A DNA stretch of 64,000 nucleotides from Nocardioides marinus (GCA_019801415.1 JAHVJD010000006.1:124001-188000); one strand, 5' to 3'. Counted from the first letter of the stretch, positions 42,800 through 52,263 are shown. A program made the numbers and translations. The notes: a model not told the origin generated them from the letters alone.

Positions 42800-44535
42800 G
42801 GGCGGGCCTCCGTCAGGGTGATCTCCATGTCGAAATCCCCCTCCGCCGCCGCGCCGCCGTGGGCGGTGAGGATGCGGGTGGCATGGGGGAAGGCTGCGTC
42901 GATATGGGCCAGGATCCGGGCCGCGGCGGCGGGATCCACCTCCGAGAGCGCCTCGTCGAGGATCAGGATATCGAAGGGGCTCAGGAGCACGCGCAGCAGG
43001 CAGAGCCGCTGCCGCTCGCCGCCGGACAGGGTGAGGCCGCTTTCGCCCAGCATCGTGTCCAGGCCCTGGGCGCTGCGGAACCTCTCTGCCAGGCCGAACA
43101 GCTCAAGCAGCGCCCAGACCTGCGCTTCGTTTTCGGGATCGGCCCAGAAGCCGCGGCTCTGGAACAGGTTGCCGCGCAGGCTGGCGCGCAGGGTGAAGGG
43201 GCGCTGCCCGGCATAGGCCACGCGGCCGGGCAGGGCGGCGCCGTCCAGCAGGCCGAGATCGGCGCCGCCCAGGGTGACACGCCCGGCCAAGGGCCTCGCC
43301 CGCCCGCAGAGCACCGCCAGCAGCGAGGTCTTGCCCGCGCCGCTGGGGCCCTTGAGCGCAACCCGGGAGCCTTCGGGAATGGTCAGGGTGAGCGGGCCGA
43401 GCGGGACGGCGTCTCCCCGGGCCACGGTGACGCCGTCCAGGCGCAGGGCATAGCCTGCGGGAGAGAACCGGGTCGGGCGGGCAGGGGGGGCCTGCATCAC
43501 CGCATCCAACCGGGCCGCCGCCGCCTTGACCCGCGCCTGCGCGTGCCACAGGCCCAGCAGCGACTGCATCGGCCCGGTCATGAAACCCATGTAGGCCACG
43601 AAGGCGATCAGCGAGCCCAGCGGCCAGTCGCCGCGGATCACCATCAGCCCGCCCGCCAGGAACACCGCGGAGCGGGTCAGCGCCGACAGGAGCACCGGCA
43701 CCGCGCGGGTGAACTCGCCCCAGAGGTTCTGGGCAATCAGCCGCCGGCTCAGGCCGACGTGGTCGCGCAGGCTGCGCCGTTCGGCCCAGAGCGTGCCGCG
43801 GGCGGCCTGCAGCGCGGGCAGTCCGAACAGGGTCTCCGACAGCCCCGCGGCGTAGCGCCCCTGCATCTCGCGCACCGCGGCGGCGTGGCGTTCGGTGCGG
43901 GGGCGGGCCCAGGCCAGAAAGGCGAGTTCGGCCGGCGCCAGCAACGCGGTCAGCAGTCCCAGCCGCCAGTCCAGCACCATCAGCATTACCGAGCCGCCAA
44001 CCAGCCGGATCAGCGCCGAGGAGCCGCCCAGCACGGCGTTGAAAGCGAATTTCTGCACTTCGGCGGCGTCTCCGTCGACGCGGGACAGCAGTTCACCGGC
44101 GCGCTGCGCGGCAAACCAGCCGGCCGGTTTGGCGGCCAGCCGGGACAGCAGCCGCCGCCGCAGCTGCGCCAGCATCCGGACGGAGGCCCGCATGTGCAGG
44201 ATGTTGCTGAGCGCGCCGGTGCCGGTGGCAAGCAGGCCCACGGCAAACAGCGCGGCGGACCAGAGCAGGAGCTGCCCGGCATCGCCCGCCATCAGCCCGC
44301 GGTCGATCACCAGCTTGCTGATGTAGGGCGGCAGCAGGCCGATCGCGGCGGCGAGAAAGCTGATCAGCAGCAGCAGCGCCAGCCGGTGCCGGTGCGGGCG
44401 CAGCAAGGGCAGCAGCCACTCCGCCGAGGAGGCGGAAAAAAGCGCCGCGCCTGCGCGTGAGGGCAGGCGCGGCCAGGCGCGGGCCGCCGCGGGGCGGCCC
44501 GGCTGGGGAGCCAGCTTGCCGGCGCTTCCGGTCAT
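42781..44535 (-). CDS. qhpF: ABC exporter QhpF (fused membrane and ATPase domains)
   Basis: A 584-residue half-exporter. The N-terminal membrane domain has about six helices. The ATPase domain has Walker A GPSGAGKTS (about 370), signature LSGGERQRLCLLR and Walker B ILILDEALSE. In known qhp operons it is proposed to move the cross-linked gamma subunit to the periplasm. Its ATG overlaps the qhpB stop and its end overlaps qhpE, so the order of synthesis is tightly linked. Confidence 0.9.
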   Translation of the reverse strand: MTGSAGKLAPQPGRPAAARAWPRLPSRAGAALFSASSAEWLLPLLRPHRHRLALLLLISFLAAAIGLLPPYISKLVIDRGLMAGDAGQLLLWSAALFAVGLLATGTGALSNILHMRASVRMLAQLRRRLLSRLAAKPAGWFAAQRAGELLSRVDGDAAEVQKFAFNAVLGGSSALIRLVGGSVMLMVLDWRLGLLTALLAPAELAFLAWARPRTERHAAAVREMQGRYAAGLSETLFGLPALQAARGTLWAERRSLRDHVGLSRRLIAQNLWGEFTRAVPVLLSALTRSAVFLAGGLMVIRGDWPLGSLIAFVAYMGFMTGPMQSLLGLWHAQARVKAAAARLDAVMQAPPARPTRFSPAGYALRLDGVTVARGDAVPLGPLTLTIPEGSRVALKGPSGAGKTSLLAVLCGRARPLAGRVTLGGADLGLLDGAALPGRVAYAGQRPFTLRASLRGNLFQSRGFWADPENEAQVWALLELFGLAERFRSAQGLDTMLGESGLTLSGGERQRLCLLRVLLSPFDILILDEALSEVDPAAAARILAHIDAAFPHATRILTAHGGAAAEGDFDMEITLTEARPCANPR

Positions 44536-45611
44536 CCCTGCGGCACGACTTGCAGGGTGGAGACAGACATGTCGCCGCCGGAGGGCATGCGGATCTCGCC
44601 GATGCGCTCCAGCGTCTCGCTGTCGTAGATGCCGATGTCGTCATTGGTGCCGCCGACGTAGATTTCCTTGCCGTCGCTGGACACGTTGATGACGTAGTAG
44701 GTGTGCGGCAGGTCGACCCGCTTCACCAGCTCGCGGGTTTCCAGGTTGTGCTTGGAGAGCTGGGTGTAGACCCCGTACAGATACTTGGGATCCACGCCGC
44801 TGCGCACGCCGGAGAACATCAGCACCTCGAAGGAGGCGAAATCGGCGATCTCGGTCTCGCCGGTGGTGAGGTCGACGGATTGGTAGCCCCAGACAAAATC
44901 CGCCAGCTCCTGCTGGCTCTCGTCGGTGAAGACCGCCGCGGTGTACATCAGCATGAACTCGTCGTTCTGGCTTCCGGTGGGCCAGAAGGCCAGCACGTCG
45001 GGCGGGCTGTATGCCGGGCGGTCCCAGCTGGCGTTGGCAATCGCCACCTCGGTCTCGCCGGTTGCCGGATCGATCCGGTAGACATCGTGGCCGGCCAGGT
45101 AGACGCTGCCCTTGCGGTCGGTGGCCATCAGCGTCGCCCGCCGCGGCGCCTCGAACAGCGCTGCGGGTTCCGCCTCCAGCCCGGCATCGGCCTGATAGAC
45201 CGCGAACTCGGGCTGCATCACCTCGTAGCGGTCGATCTTCTTGCGCACCGGGTTGCGCACCGTGTAGATCTCGCTGCCGTCCTTCGAGACCGCCAGCGAG
45301 GCCAGCGAGCGGCGGGTCACATCGCCCTCCGACTGGGCGGCGCGGAACACGGTTTCGCAGGTTTCGATATTGACGCCGACCACGTCCTGCCAGTGGTTCA
45401 GCAGCACATAGGCGATGCTGTTGTCGGGCGACATGGCGATCACCCCGGGCGTCACATTGGCGCCGAGGTCGCAGTCCTGCCGCAGCGCGCGGGTTCCGGC
45501 ATCGAACACGTAGAGGTTGGAGGGGCGGGCCACCGTCACCAGCAGATCGCCCGCGGCCAGCGGCAGGGCAGAGGCGCAGAGCGCCGCGGCAGCAAGAAGC
45601 GCGGATTTCAT
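44532..45611 (-). CDS. qhpB: Quinohemoprotein amine dehydrogenase beta subunit
   Basis: About 359 residues from the ATG at 45611 (GAGGAG nine bases upstream). A Sec signal (MKSALLAAAALCASALPLAAG) leads into a seven-bladed beta-propeller with repeated VSxDGxEIY-type blades (AVSKDGSEIYTV, NVSSDGKEIYVGG). It has no cofactor itself; it forms the active-site wall against the CTQ-bearing gamma subunit in the periplasm. It follows qhpC by 13 bases. Confidence 0.93.
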   Translation of the reverse strand: MKSALLAAAALCASALPLAAGDLLVTVARPSNLYVFDAGTRALRQDCDLGANVTPGVIAMSPDNSIAYVLLNHWQDVVGVNIETCETVFRAAQSEGDVTRRSLASLAVSKDGSEIYTVRNPVRKKIDRYEVMQPEFAVYQADAGLEAEPAALFEAPRRATLMATDRKGSVYLAGHDVYRIDPATGETEVAIANASWDRPAYSPPDVLAFWPTGSQNDEFMLMYTAAVFTDESQQELADFVWGYQSVDLTTGETEIADFASFEVLMFSGVRSGVDPKYLYGVYTQLSKHNLETRELVKRVDLPHTYYVINVSSDGKEIYVGGTNDDIGIYDSETLERIGEIRMPSGGDMSVSTLQVVPQG

Positions 45612-45624
45612 GATGCGGGTCTCC

Positions 45625-45948
45625 TCAGGTTTCGGCGTCGGTGGGGTAGGTGGTGCCAAGCGCGCGCCAGTCGGTGGCGGCATTGGGCGCGCCCTCGTCC
45701 CAGTTCTGGTGGTTGACCATGATGTCGGGCACCTGCGCGGGCCACCAGCAGGGGTCGGAGCAGCCGTAGAGATCCGCCTCCATCGGCTGGCACAGCGCCG
45801 CGAGGCCGCCGAAGGGGTCGACCTCCCAGCCCGGGTCGAATGTGGTGGCGCAGCCGGCGGTTACGGTCTGCATCGCGCGGACCTCTTCCATCTGGCCTTC
45901 GGCCGCGGCCTGCTGAACGCGTTCGGCTTTCTGATTGAGCGGTTTCAT
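45625..45948 (-). CDS. qhpC: Quinohemoprotein amine dehydrogenase gamma subunit precursor (CTQ and thioether cross-links)
   Basis: A 107-residue precursor: a 26-residue leader ([20 protein letters not shown] then EEVRAM) and an 81-residue mature chain beginning QTVTAGC. With Gln as residue 1, Cys7/Glu16, Cys27/Asp33, Cys41/Asp49 and Cys37/Trp43 all fall exactly where the Paracoccus protein forms its three thioether bridges and the cysteine tryptophylquinone. The core motif is [16 protein letters not shown]. The ATG overlaps the qhpD stop (ATGA). The gene is easily missed because of its size; a longer upstream frame lies inside qhpD. Confidence 0.96.
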   Translation of the reverse strand: MKPLNQKAERVQQAAAEGQMEEVRAMQTVTAGCATTFDPGWEVDPFGGLAALCQPMEADLYGCSDPCWWPAQVPDIMVNHQNWDEGAPNAATDWRALGTTYPTDAET

Positions 45949-47369
45949 TTTCCAAACGCCCTCCTCGGCGCAACGTGGTGGTGGAAGTACTGCGGCGCCT
46001 TGGCGATCAGCTCGGCATAGGCGGCCACGCCAAAGTCGATCCAGTCGCGCATCAGGTCGCAGTAGTGATAGGTGGGCATCATCGGGTCGCTGAAATGGGC
46101 GTAGCTCTCGTGGTAGCAGCCGCCCGCGCACAGGTTGCGGATCCGGCAGGTGGCGCAGCCCTTCTCGGTGCGGTCGGAGCGGGCCTTGATGAAGCCCGAC
46201 AGCTCCTTGCGCTTGATGCCCTCATCGACGGTGCCGAACTGGTCCATTTCCGATCCGGTGAACCGGTGGCACAGGTTCAGCGCGCCGTCGTGGTTGACCG
46301 CCAGCATCCCCACCCCGGCGCCGCAGGGGAGCGCCTTGGAGCGCCCCTCGTAGAGGTCGTTCATCATCTGGTGCATGTTGGAAAAGCCGATATTGCGGCC
46401 CTCGAGCGCCTCCTCCACATAGAGGCGGCCCAGGGATTTCATCCCCTCGAACACCTCCAGCAGCTCGGCGCCGTTGAGGTTGAACGCATCCATCTCCCCC
46501 GAGGTGACCGGCGAGAAGCCGACCTCGGCAAAGCCGATATCGTTCTTCAGATGATCCCAGATTTCGACGATATTGGTGATCCCCGCGGTCAGGGTGACAC
46601 GGGCGCCCACCGGCTTGGATTTGTACCGCGACAGCAAGAGCCGCGCCTTGGCGGCCACGGTGTCGTAGGTGCCCTTGCCGCCCACCGTCTTGCGGTTCAG
46701 GTCATGCTGCGCCTTGGGCCCGTCGATGGAGACCGTGAGGCCGAAGCGGTGCTGGTCCAGCCAGTCGATCAGCGGCTCGGTCAGCAGCGTTGCGTTGGTG
46801 GTGAGGCTGAAGTTCACCGCCTTGCCAAGGGCGGCGAAATGCGGCTCGGCCCAGTCCACCACCTGCCGGATCAGGGGCAGGTTCGACAGCGGCTCGCCGC
46901 CGAAGAACACGATGTTGTAGCTGTCCCGGTCCGGGTTCTCGGCCAGCAGCATCTCCGCCGATTTCCGCGCCGTCTCGAAAGCCATCTTCTGGCCCTTGGA
47001 CGGGATCGCCAGATCCTCCTTGTAGCAATAGGAGCAGGCCAGGTTGCAGCCGGTGTTGACGTTGAGAACAATCGTCGTCAGCGGGAAGGTCTCGATCTCG
47101 ATCGGCGGGCGTTCCGGCTGCAGCGGGCGGCCGTCGTTGATGATGTCGAGCCGCACCAGCCCGTCCAGCCGGGCCGCCGCATCCGATGCCGCGAACCGCG
47201 CCGCGAATTCGTCCATCGAGAACGCCTGCGCCTGCGCCGCATAGTCGAGGATGTCCCGGTCCACCCCGTCCATCTCGAAGATCGAGGTGGTGGGGACGTG
47301 GAACAGCACCTCGCGCCCCTCGAGCGCAACCCTGTGCGCGTTGGCGGGCTGGTAGTGGAAGTCTTTCAT
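45945..47369 (-). CDS. qhpD: Radical SAM/SPASM enzyme QhpD
   Basis: A 474-residue radical SAM protein. The cluster motif CNLACSYC lies near residue 103. C-terminal SPASM cysteines appear as [17 protein letters not shown] then [21 protein letters not shown] and YHYCDLM. In Paracoccus, QhpD forms the three Cys-to-Asp/Glu thioether bonds in the gamma precursor. Overlap with qhpC suggests stoichiometric coupling of enzyme and substrate peptide synthesis. Confidence 0.95.
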   Translation of the reverse strand: MKDFHYQPANAHRVALEGREVLFHVPTTSIFEMDGVDRDILDYAAQAQAFSMDEFAARFAASDAAARLDGLVRLDIINDGRPLQPERPPIEIETFPLTTIVLNVNTGCNLACSYCYKEDLAIPSKGQKMAFETARKSAEMLLAENPDRDSYNIVFFGGEPLSNLPLIRQVVDWAEPHFAALGKAVNFSLTTNATLLTEPLIDWLDQHRFGLTVSIDGPKAQHDLNRKTVGGKGTYDTVAAKARLLLSRYKSKPVGARVTLTAGITNIVEIWDHLKNDIGFAEVGFSPVTSGEMDAFNLNGAELLEVFEGMKSLGRLYVEEALEGRNIGFSNMHQMMNDLYEGRSKALPCGAGVGMLAVNHDGALNLCHRFTGSEMDQFGTVDEGIKRKELSGFIKARSDRTEKGCATCRIRNLCAGGCYHESYAHFSDPMMPTYHYCDLMRDWIDFGVAAYAELIAKAPQYFHHHVAPRRAFGK

Positions 47370-47386
47370 GGTCTCTCTCCCCTGTC

Positions 47387-48910
47387 TCAGCGGATCGGCG
47401 GGTCGATGAAGCGCTGCACGGTGACGATCAGCATCGCCTCCGCCTGCTGGCCCATCGCCTCGGCCTGCACTTTCAGCTCGCCCGCGTTGTTGGCGCTGAA
47501 GGGACGCTCCGGGTTGGGGCCGGCGATGGCGGGCTGGAAGATGCCGTTGGCCTGCATCTCACCGGCATATTCGGTGTCCTTCATGTGGGCCGCGTGCTCA
47601 TGCGCGTTGGCGACCGACCATTGCGCCTCGACCCGGCCGATGCGTATGTCGTCTTCGGTCCCGGCCTCGCCGTCAGGCCCGTTCCACATGCCGACCGCGT
47701 TGAAATAGGCAGGCACCGCATCCGGGCCTGCATCGCTGCCGCCGCCCACGCGGGCGATGGTGAGCGCGGGCTCCACCCGCAGGCTGTCGACGGAAGTGTA
47801 ATGCGCGATCTGCCCCTCGGCCCCGCCCGCGCTGAAGGTGACAACACCGTTGCCCTCGGCCGCCAGCGTCAGCGCCGCGCCAAAGCCGTTTGCCGATGCT
47901 GCGCCGGTGGAGCTTTCCAGCCCGTCCAGCCCGGTGCCGACCACCTGCACCTGCGCCTCGCCCGCCGGAACGGCAGAGGGGACGGTGCCGAGGATGACGC
48001 TGCCCGCGCCCTCCCGCACCCCGTGCAGCGGCGCGCCAAGGGCGTCGTTGCCGCGGTCGAACTGGCGGCCCTGCAGGCTGTTGCCATCCTCCGACAGCGC
48101 CAGCACCTGGCGGTAGACGGTGCCGCCGATGTCCAGGTTGGCGCGCCATTCATAGCCGGTATAGAGGTTCATCTGCCCCGACGCCGGATGCGCGGTGCCG
48201 TCCGCCGTCACGAACTCGCCGCTGATCTGGTAGGGCGAGGCCTCGCCGGTGACCGTCAGCTTGCCATAGGCCTCGCCGATGCCGGGCAGATCGGTCATCA
48301 CTACCCAAGCGCCCGCCACCGGCTGTTTCTCGCCAACCTGCCAATCCGTCCATGCGGCGGTCTCCAGCGGGTTCTGCTCCGCGAGATAGTCGGCGATCTC
48401 GGTCTTGGCGATCTTGTACCACTCCCGGTCGCGGCCAAGCGCCTGGTATTCGATGGTGGGGAAATGGCCGACATGGAAATCCATATGCAGCTCCCATTCA
48501 TCGGCTGTGCGGTTCTGCAACAGCGCGCGGGCGCCGGTATGGCAGCGCGCGCACATCGAGGCGAAGGGCTCGTCAAAGCTTTCCTGCGCGTTCGGGTCCT
48601 TCTCCAGCGCATAGCGGAAGGGCGCGGCCTCCGACGGCGCCAGGCCTTGCGTGTCCGCCAGGTGCTGCACGATGGCGCGGCGGTCCTCGGCGCTGATGTC
48701 CAGACCATGCGCCTGCTGCATCCGGACAATGGTCATTATCCAGCCCTCGGGTGTCTTGCGCTGGCCGGTGATCCGAGTCAGCCCGCCGTCCTCGGCGGTG
48801 TGGCAGCCGCCGCAGGTGTCCTGCAGCAGCTCCTCCGACGGGAAGGCCGGTGTTGCCCCGGCAAATGTCAAAAGCATTGCGGCGGTCAGACCGCCTGATC
48901 GTGATGCCAT
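47387..48910 (-). CDS. qhpA: Quinohemoprotein amine dehydrogenase alpha subunit (diheme)
   Basis: About 507 residues from the ATG at 48910 (GGGAG nine bases upstream). A signal peptide (MASRSGGLTAAMLLTFAGATPAF) precedes the diheme domain with heme c motifs CGGCH (about residue 36) and CARCH (about 122). Three beta-barrel domains follow. The hemes take electrons from CTQ to periplasmic cytochrome c or a copper protein. The start region overlaps the end of qhpG by 25 bases. Confidence 0.95.
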   Translation of the reverse strand: MASRSGGLTAAMLLTFAGATPAFPSEELLQDTCGGCHTAEDGGLTRITGQRKTPEGWIMTIVRMQQAHGLDISAEDRRAIVQHLADTQGLAPSEAAPFRYALEKDPNAQESFDEPFASMCARCHTGARALLQNRTADEWELHMDFHVGHFPTIEYQALGRDREWYKIAKTEIADYLAEQNPLETAAWTDWQVGEKQPVAGAWVVMTDLPGIGEAYGKLTVTGEASPYQISGEFVTADGTAHPASGQMNLYTGYEWRANLDIGGTVYRQVLALSEDGNSLQGRQFDRGNDALGAPLHGVREGAGSVILGTVPSAVPAGEAQVQVVGTGLDGLESSTGAASANGFGAALTLAAEGNGVVTFSAGGAEGQIAHYTSVDSLRVEPALTIARVGGGSDAGPDAVPAYFNAVGMWNGPDGEAGTEDDIRIGRVEAQWSVANAHEHAAHMKDTEYAGEMQANGIFQPAIAGPNPERPFSANNAGELKVQAEAMGQQAEAMLIVTVQRFIDPPIR

Positions 48911-50244
48911 GGAAGTATCTCCCTGTTGCTGGTGTCCCAGGGGATCTGCGCCCCCTCGGTGAAGCCTTGCGATAGAAGCCATTGGTGGATCGCCTCGGCC
49001 GCTGGCGGCGGGGCGTGCGGCAGAACCAAGCTGTGAAAACGGGCCGCGTCCGGCATCGGTTGTCCGTCGAGGCGCCGCAACAAGGGCACGATTTCATGCC
49101 CGGCAATAAAACCGGCGCCGCCCGGGGCATCGCGGGTGATCAGCACCTCGCGCCGTGCCAGATGCCCGTCCTGCACAACAACCCGCGTGCCGATATGCGG
49201 ACGGAGGCCCGTGTCATGAGCCGGGGTATCGTCCGGCCAGGCCGCGCGCTCTTGCCAGAACGGCGTGCTGAGCCCCGCCTCGCGGTAGAAGTCGCGGCCC
49301 ACCCGGGCCTGCCGCCAGAAGGTCTCTGCCACCCGGTTGCGGTAGAACTCGCGGGCGAGGTCCGTCTCCCCCGCCAGCAGTGCCCGCGCGATGGGCACTG
49401 CCATCAGCGCCGAGGACACCGCCCAGAACATTCCGTGCCCCGACAGGGGATCCAGCGCCACCGCCGCATCGCCCAGCCGGGGGCAGCGCGGATCCAGATC
49501 CGGTGCCGTCAGCCGTGGCGCAATTGCATGCACCACGGGACGCGGGGGGAGGGGAAGAGCCTCCGCTACAGCCCTCCACAAAGCCGCCACTGCGTCTTTG
49601 CCGCCATTCCGACCCAGCGAGGCCGCGGGTCCGACCACTTGCAGCCAAAGCCGATCCCGGTTCACTGGAACCGACCAGATCCAGCCCTCAGGCCGCGCCT
49701 CAAGACGCGGCGTTTCCATATTTCCGGTCTGAGGTGGCACGAGCCCGGCAACGGAAATAGTGTCTGGTCCCATCTGTTCAGTTCGGACCGAATTCGAACT
49801 TTGGCGCGGCGCCCGGCGGCCGCGGGCTTCAAACAGCAACTTGGCAGACAGGCATTGGCCATCGGCCAGCCGGATTTCCCCGGCCTCTGGTCGCAGGCTC
49901 GCAACAGCTGCCAAGACAACGCTGACGCCCTCGGCCCGTGCGGCATCCAGTAGCGCGCTGTCAAAGGCGCACCGGTCGGCCGGATGCTCGCTGTTCTGCC
50001 CGCCCTGGAACGCGCCCCAGCTGACATGGCGCTGCGCCGCCGGGCCGATCCCGGCCAGCGGCAGCCGGTGACGCGCGAGGATCGCCGCGACGCGGGCGGA
50101 CATGCCCTCATAACGGGCCCCGCGCGGCGGCAAGGTGGCCAGCGCTACGCGGAACCCGGCCCGCGCCAGCAGAACCGCGGCCACCGACCCGGCCGGGCCG
50201 CCGCCTGCAATCGCGATATCAAAGGTGCCAATTTGAGGTGCCAT
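48886..50244 (-). CDS. qhpG: FAD-dependent monooxygenase QhpG
   Basis: About 452 residues from the ATG at 50244. The FAD-binding motif FDIAIAGGGPAGSVAAV opens the protein, and the second FAD motif GDAAVALDPLSGHGMF lies near 285. QhpG is reported to dihydroxylate the gamma-subunit Trp that becomes CTQ. The longer frame to 50415 would cross the qhpR start region and is rejected. It is the first gene of the qhp operon, divergent from qhpR. Confidence 0.9.
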   Translation of the reverse strand: MAPQIGTFDIAIAGGGPAGSVAAVLLARAGFRVALATLPPRGARYEGMSARVAAILARHRLPLAGIGPAAQRHVSWGAFQGGQNSEHPADRCAFDSALLDAARAEGVSVVLAAVASLRPEAGEIRLADGQCLSAKLLFEARGRRAPRQSSNSVRTEQMGPDTISVAGLVPPQTGNMETPRLEARPEGWIWSVPVNRDRLWLQVVGPAASLGRNGGKDAVAALWRAVAEALPLPPRPVVHAIAPRLTAPDLDPRCPRLGDAAVALDPLSGHGMFWAVSSALMAVPIARALLAGETDLAREFYRNRVAETFWRQARVGRDFYREAGLSTPFWQERAAWPDDTPAHDTGLRPHIGTRVVVQDGHLARREVLITRDAPGGAGFIAGHEIVPLLRRLDGQPMPDAARFHSLVLPHAPPPAAEAIHQWLLSQGFTEGAQIPWDTSNREILPWHHDQAV

Positions 50245-50287
50245 TTCGCCAAGGTGCCCTGGCAGGCCACCCCTTGTGGCGGGCACA

Positions 50288-50316
50288 TCCGGACAACAAC
50301 CCGACATTTCCGGACA
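50288..50316. promoter_or_regulatory. Direct repeats in the qhpG/qhpR divergent region (candidate QhpR sites)
   Basis: TCCGGACA occurs at 50288-50295 and 50309-50316, exactly 21 bases apart, i.e. two helical turns in the same orientation. This is the arrangement expected for an AraC-family activator. The repeats lie 44-72 bases upstream of the qhpG start, a suitable place to activate the qhp operon. Confidence 0.5.
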
Positions 50317-50404
50317 GAATCGGCCGCCCCGGCGCCGGTTTCGGCAATTTTTCTGGAATAGCGGATTTTTGCGGTATTCTGGCGCAATCCTGAGGAACTG
50401 CGCG

Positions 50405-51415
50405 ATGCCACACACTTATCAGCCCCGGATTTCCGCCTCCACCTTGAACGACCCGCTGCGGGCCGTCGAGTTCATGAACGGCGATGCCGCCTCGATTTCC
50501 CGCAACGCCGGGATCAGCCCGCAGGACCTGGAGGGCAATATCGGCCTGAAGAAATTCGTGGACTTCTGTGAACATGCCTCAGACCAGCTGAACCTTCCGG
50601 ATTTCGGCTGGCGCGTCGGGTCGGTCTTCAACCTGCAAAACCTTGGTACGCTTGGGGAATGCATCATGCAGGCGCCAGCGCTGGGGGCCGCCTTGGCGCT
50701 GTTCCGAAACGCCTTTTCAATGGTGCAAAGCGACTCGGAACTGCGGCTGACCGTCGAAGGCGACAAGGCGCGGCTGACCTACCGGATTCTTGACACCAGC
50801 ATTTGGCCGCGGCAGCAGGACGCGGAACTGACGCTATCGGTTTTCCACAGCCTGATCCGTTCCGCCACCGGTCCGGACTGGCGGCCCGATCTGCTGTCGC
50901 TGGAGCACGAATCAAGCGCGCTGCACAGCCACAGTGCCGTCGGGCCACGGTGCCCGGTCCAGTACGGGGCGCCTTCAAACACGCTGGTGTTTTCATCAGG
51001 TCTGCTCGATCTGCCTCTGGCGGCGAGTGAAAATCCCGCCTTCAAGGTTGCCTCGCAATCGATCGTGCGAATTGCGCGCCAGGGCGAGCGCGAAGCGCCG
51101 GTTGCCGTGCGGGTGCGCCGCGAGCTGATGATGCGGATCGGCCGCGAGAGCATTGAGCAGACCGCGATCGCTGCCGCCTTGGGGATGTCGCGCCGCACCC
51201 TGCGGCGCAGATTGGAGGATGAGGGGCAGAAGTTCTCCCGTCTGTTGGCGGGCTGCCGGATGGAGATCGCCAAGCGATTGCTGCTTGTTCCGGGTATGCA
51301 GATTCATGACGTTTCTGAAAGGTTGGGCTATTCCGAGGTATCTGCCTTCGAGCGCGCCTTTCGGCAGCAGCTGGGGACCACCCCCAGCCAGTTCAGAAAG
51401 CAAAACTCTGCCTGA
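50405..51415 (+). CDS. qhpR: AraC-family regulator QhpR
   Basis: About 336 residues from the ATG at 50405 (GAGGAA six bases upstream); the frame reaches back to 50276 without support. The N-terminal sensor is of the arabinose-binding-like PF12625 type found in QhpR, and the C-terminal HTH shows TAIAAALGMSRRTLRRRLEDEG and VSERLGYSEVSAFERAFRQQLGTTPSQF. In Paracoccus QhpR activates the qhp operon in response to n-butylamine. It is transcribed away from qhpG. Confidence 0.9.
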   Translation: MPHTYQPRISASTLNDPLRAVEFMNGDAASISRNAGISPQDLEGNIGLKKFVDFCEHASDQLNLPDFGWRVGSVFNLQNLGTLGECIMQAPALGAALALFRNAFSMVQSDSELRLTVEGDKARLTYRILDTSIWPRQQDAELTLSVFHSLIRSATGPDWRPDLLSLEHESSALHSHSAVGPRCPVQYGAPSNTLVFSSGLLDLPLAASENPAFKVASQSIVRIARQGEREAPVAVRVRRELMMRIGRESIEQTAIAAALGMSRRTLRRRLEDEGQKFSRLLAGCRMEIAKRLLLVPGMQIHDVSERLGYSEVSAFERAFRQQLGTTPSQFRKQNSA

Positions 51416-51516
51416 GATTTGTGGGCCAATTTGATAGCCATGTAAATGGCGCTACACGCACAGCGGTCTTTGGAGAGTGTGTAACCACGGCCTTCGTTGC
51501 AGGAAGGTTCGGCAAC

Positions 51517-52041
51517 CTAGTTTACCGCCAAAGCTTCGGCACAACTGTTCTGTACTTCCTTGATCATGAAGTTCACCAGCGTCCTGGAGACGTTGAGCTC
51601 TTCGGCGATCTGCTTTTGTGGGACTTCGGACAAGCGGTGCCGCAGAAACGCATCCCGTTTTCGCGGCGGCAGGGCAGAAAGCGCGTTGGCAACGCTCAGA
51701 AGCTCCTGTCTTCGCTCCAGACATGTCTGGCCGCACAGAGGTGTCGTGCCAGCTGACGCCAGCTGACTTTCATCCTCAAACGGGGTTGCAATTTCCTTGC
51801 GGTTTTTGCGCAGGTAGTCGACTGCCGCGTTGCGGACCATACGCGTCACATAGCGGCCGGGCTGTTCAGGCAAGGTCTGCGGCGGCCCGGATAGGCACTT
51901 CAGAGCGGTGTTCTGCAGCACATCTTCGGCTGCATCCATCGAGTGAACAAATTTAAGTGCGGTACAGAGATGAAGTTTTCGGCGGCTGATAAGCTCATGA
52001 ATAAGTGCTTCGCGCACCGGACGGGGCGTGTGATCGGCCAT
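51517..52041 (-). CDS. ECF sigma factor, RpoI/FecI-like
   Basis: About 174 residues. Region 2 is seen in FVHSMDAAEDVLQNTALKCL and RYVTRMVRNAAVDYLRKNRK; region 4 in LSALPPRKRDAFLRHRLSEV then QKQIAEELNVSRTLVNFMI. I use the ATG at 52041 with GGGAAA just upstream. No anti-sigma gene is adjacent, as for PvdS and rhizobial RpoI. It lies beside the siderophore genes and is the likely iron-dependent activator of that locus. Confidence 0.87.
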   Translation of the reverse strand: MADHTPRPVREALIHELISRRKLHLCTALKFVHSMDAAEDVLQNTALKCLSGPPQTLPEQPGRYVTRMVRNAAVDYLRKNRKEIATPFEDESQLASAGTTPLCGQTCLERRQELLSVANALSALPPRKRDAFLRHRLSEVPQKQIAEELNVSRTLVNFMIKEVQNSCAEALAVN

Positions 52042-52142
52042 GAGTTTCCCAACGGCAGGCAGCCGGAACAAAGCTCCGGTCAGGTTCAGATTTTTTTTGG
52101 AGAAACTACCTGAGGCACGATCGGCCCTGGGTTGCGTGTGCT

Positions 52143-52171
52143 TTTATCCTGCAGAACTCCAGTCCGGTCAA
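52143..52171 (-). promoter_or_regulatory. Sigma-70-like promoter of the ECF sigma gene
   Basis: On the minus strand TTGACC (52171-52166) and GATAAA (52148-52143) are separated by 17 bases, about 100 bases upstream of the ECF sigma gene. This would be the housekeeping promoter on which iron control acts. I could not identify a clear Fur, RirA or Irr box. Confidence 0.4.
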
Positions 52172-52223
52172 ACGCAAGATCGTTAAGATCCGCACGAGTA
52201 GTCCATTTTTCGCCGATCGCCCT

Positions 52224-52255
52224 GGGCGCGGCCCGGACAGGACCGAGCCGCGCCC
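52224..52255 (-). terminator. Hairpin after the N-hydroxylase gene
   Basis: GGGCGCGGC (52224-52232) and GCCGCGCCC (52247-52255) form a perfect 9-bp stem just downstream of the N-hydroxylase stop on the minus strand. There is no poly-T tail. It probably ends the acyltransferase-hydroxylase transcript and separates it from the sigma gene. Confidence 0.5.
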
Positions 52256-52263
52256 TAAGTAGG

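Noticed and set aside
42691-48898. Several long plus-strand frames opposite qhpF, qhpB, qhpD and qhpA
   Set aside because: All are antisense to recognised qhp genes and show no family motif.
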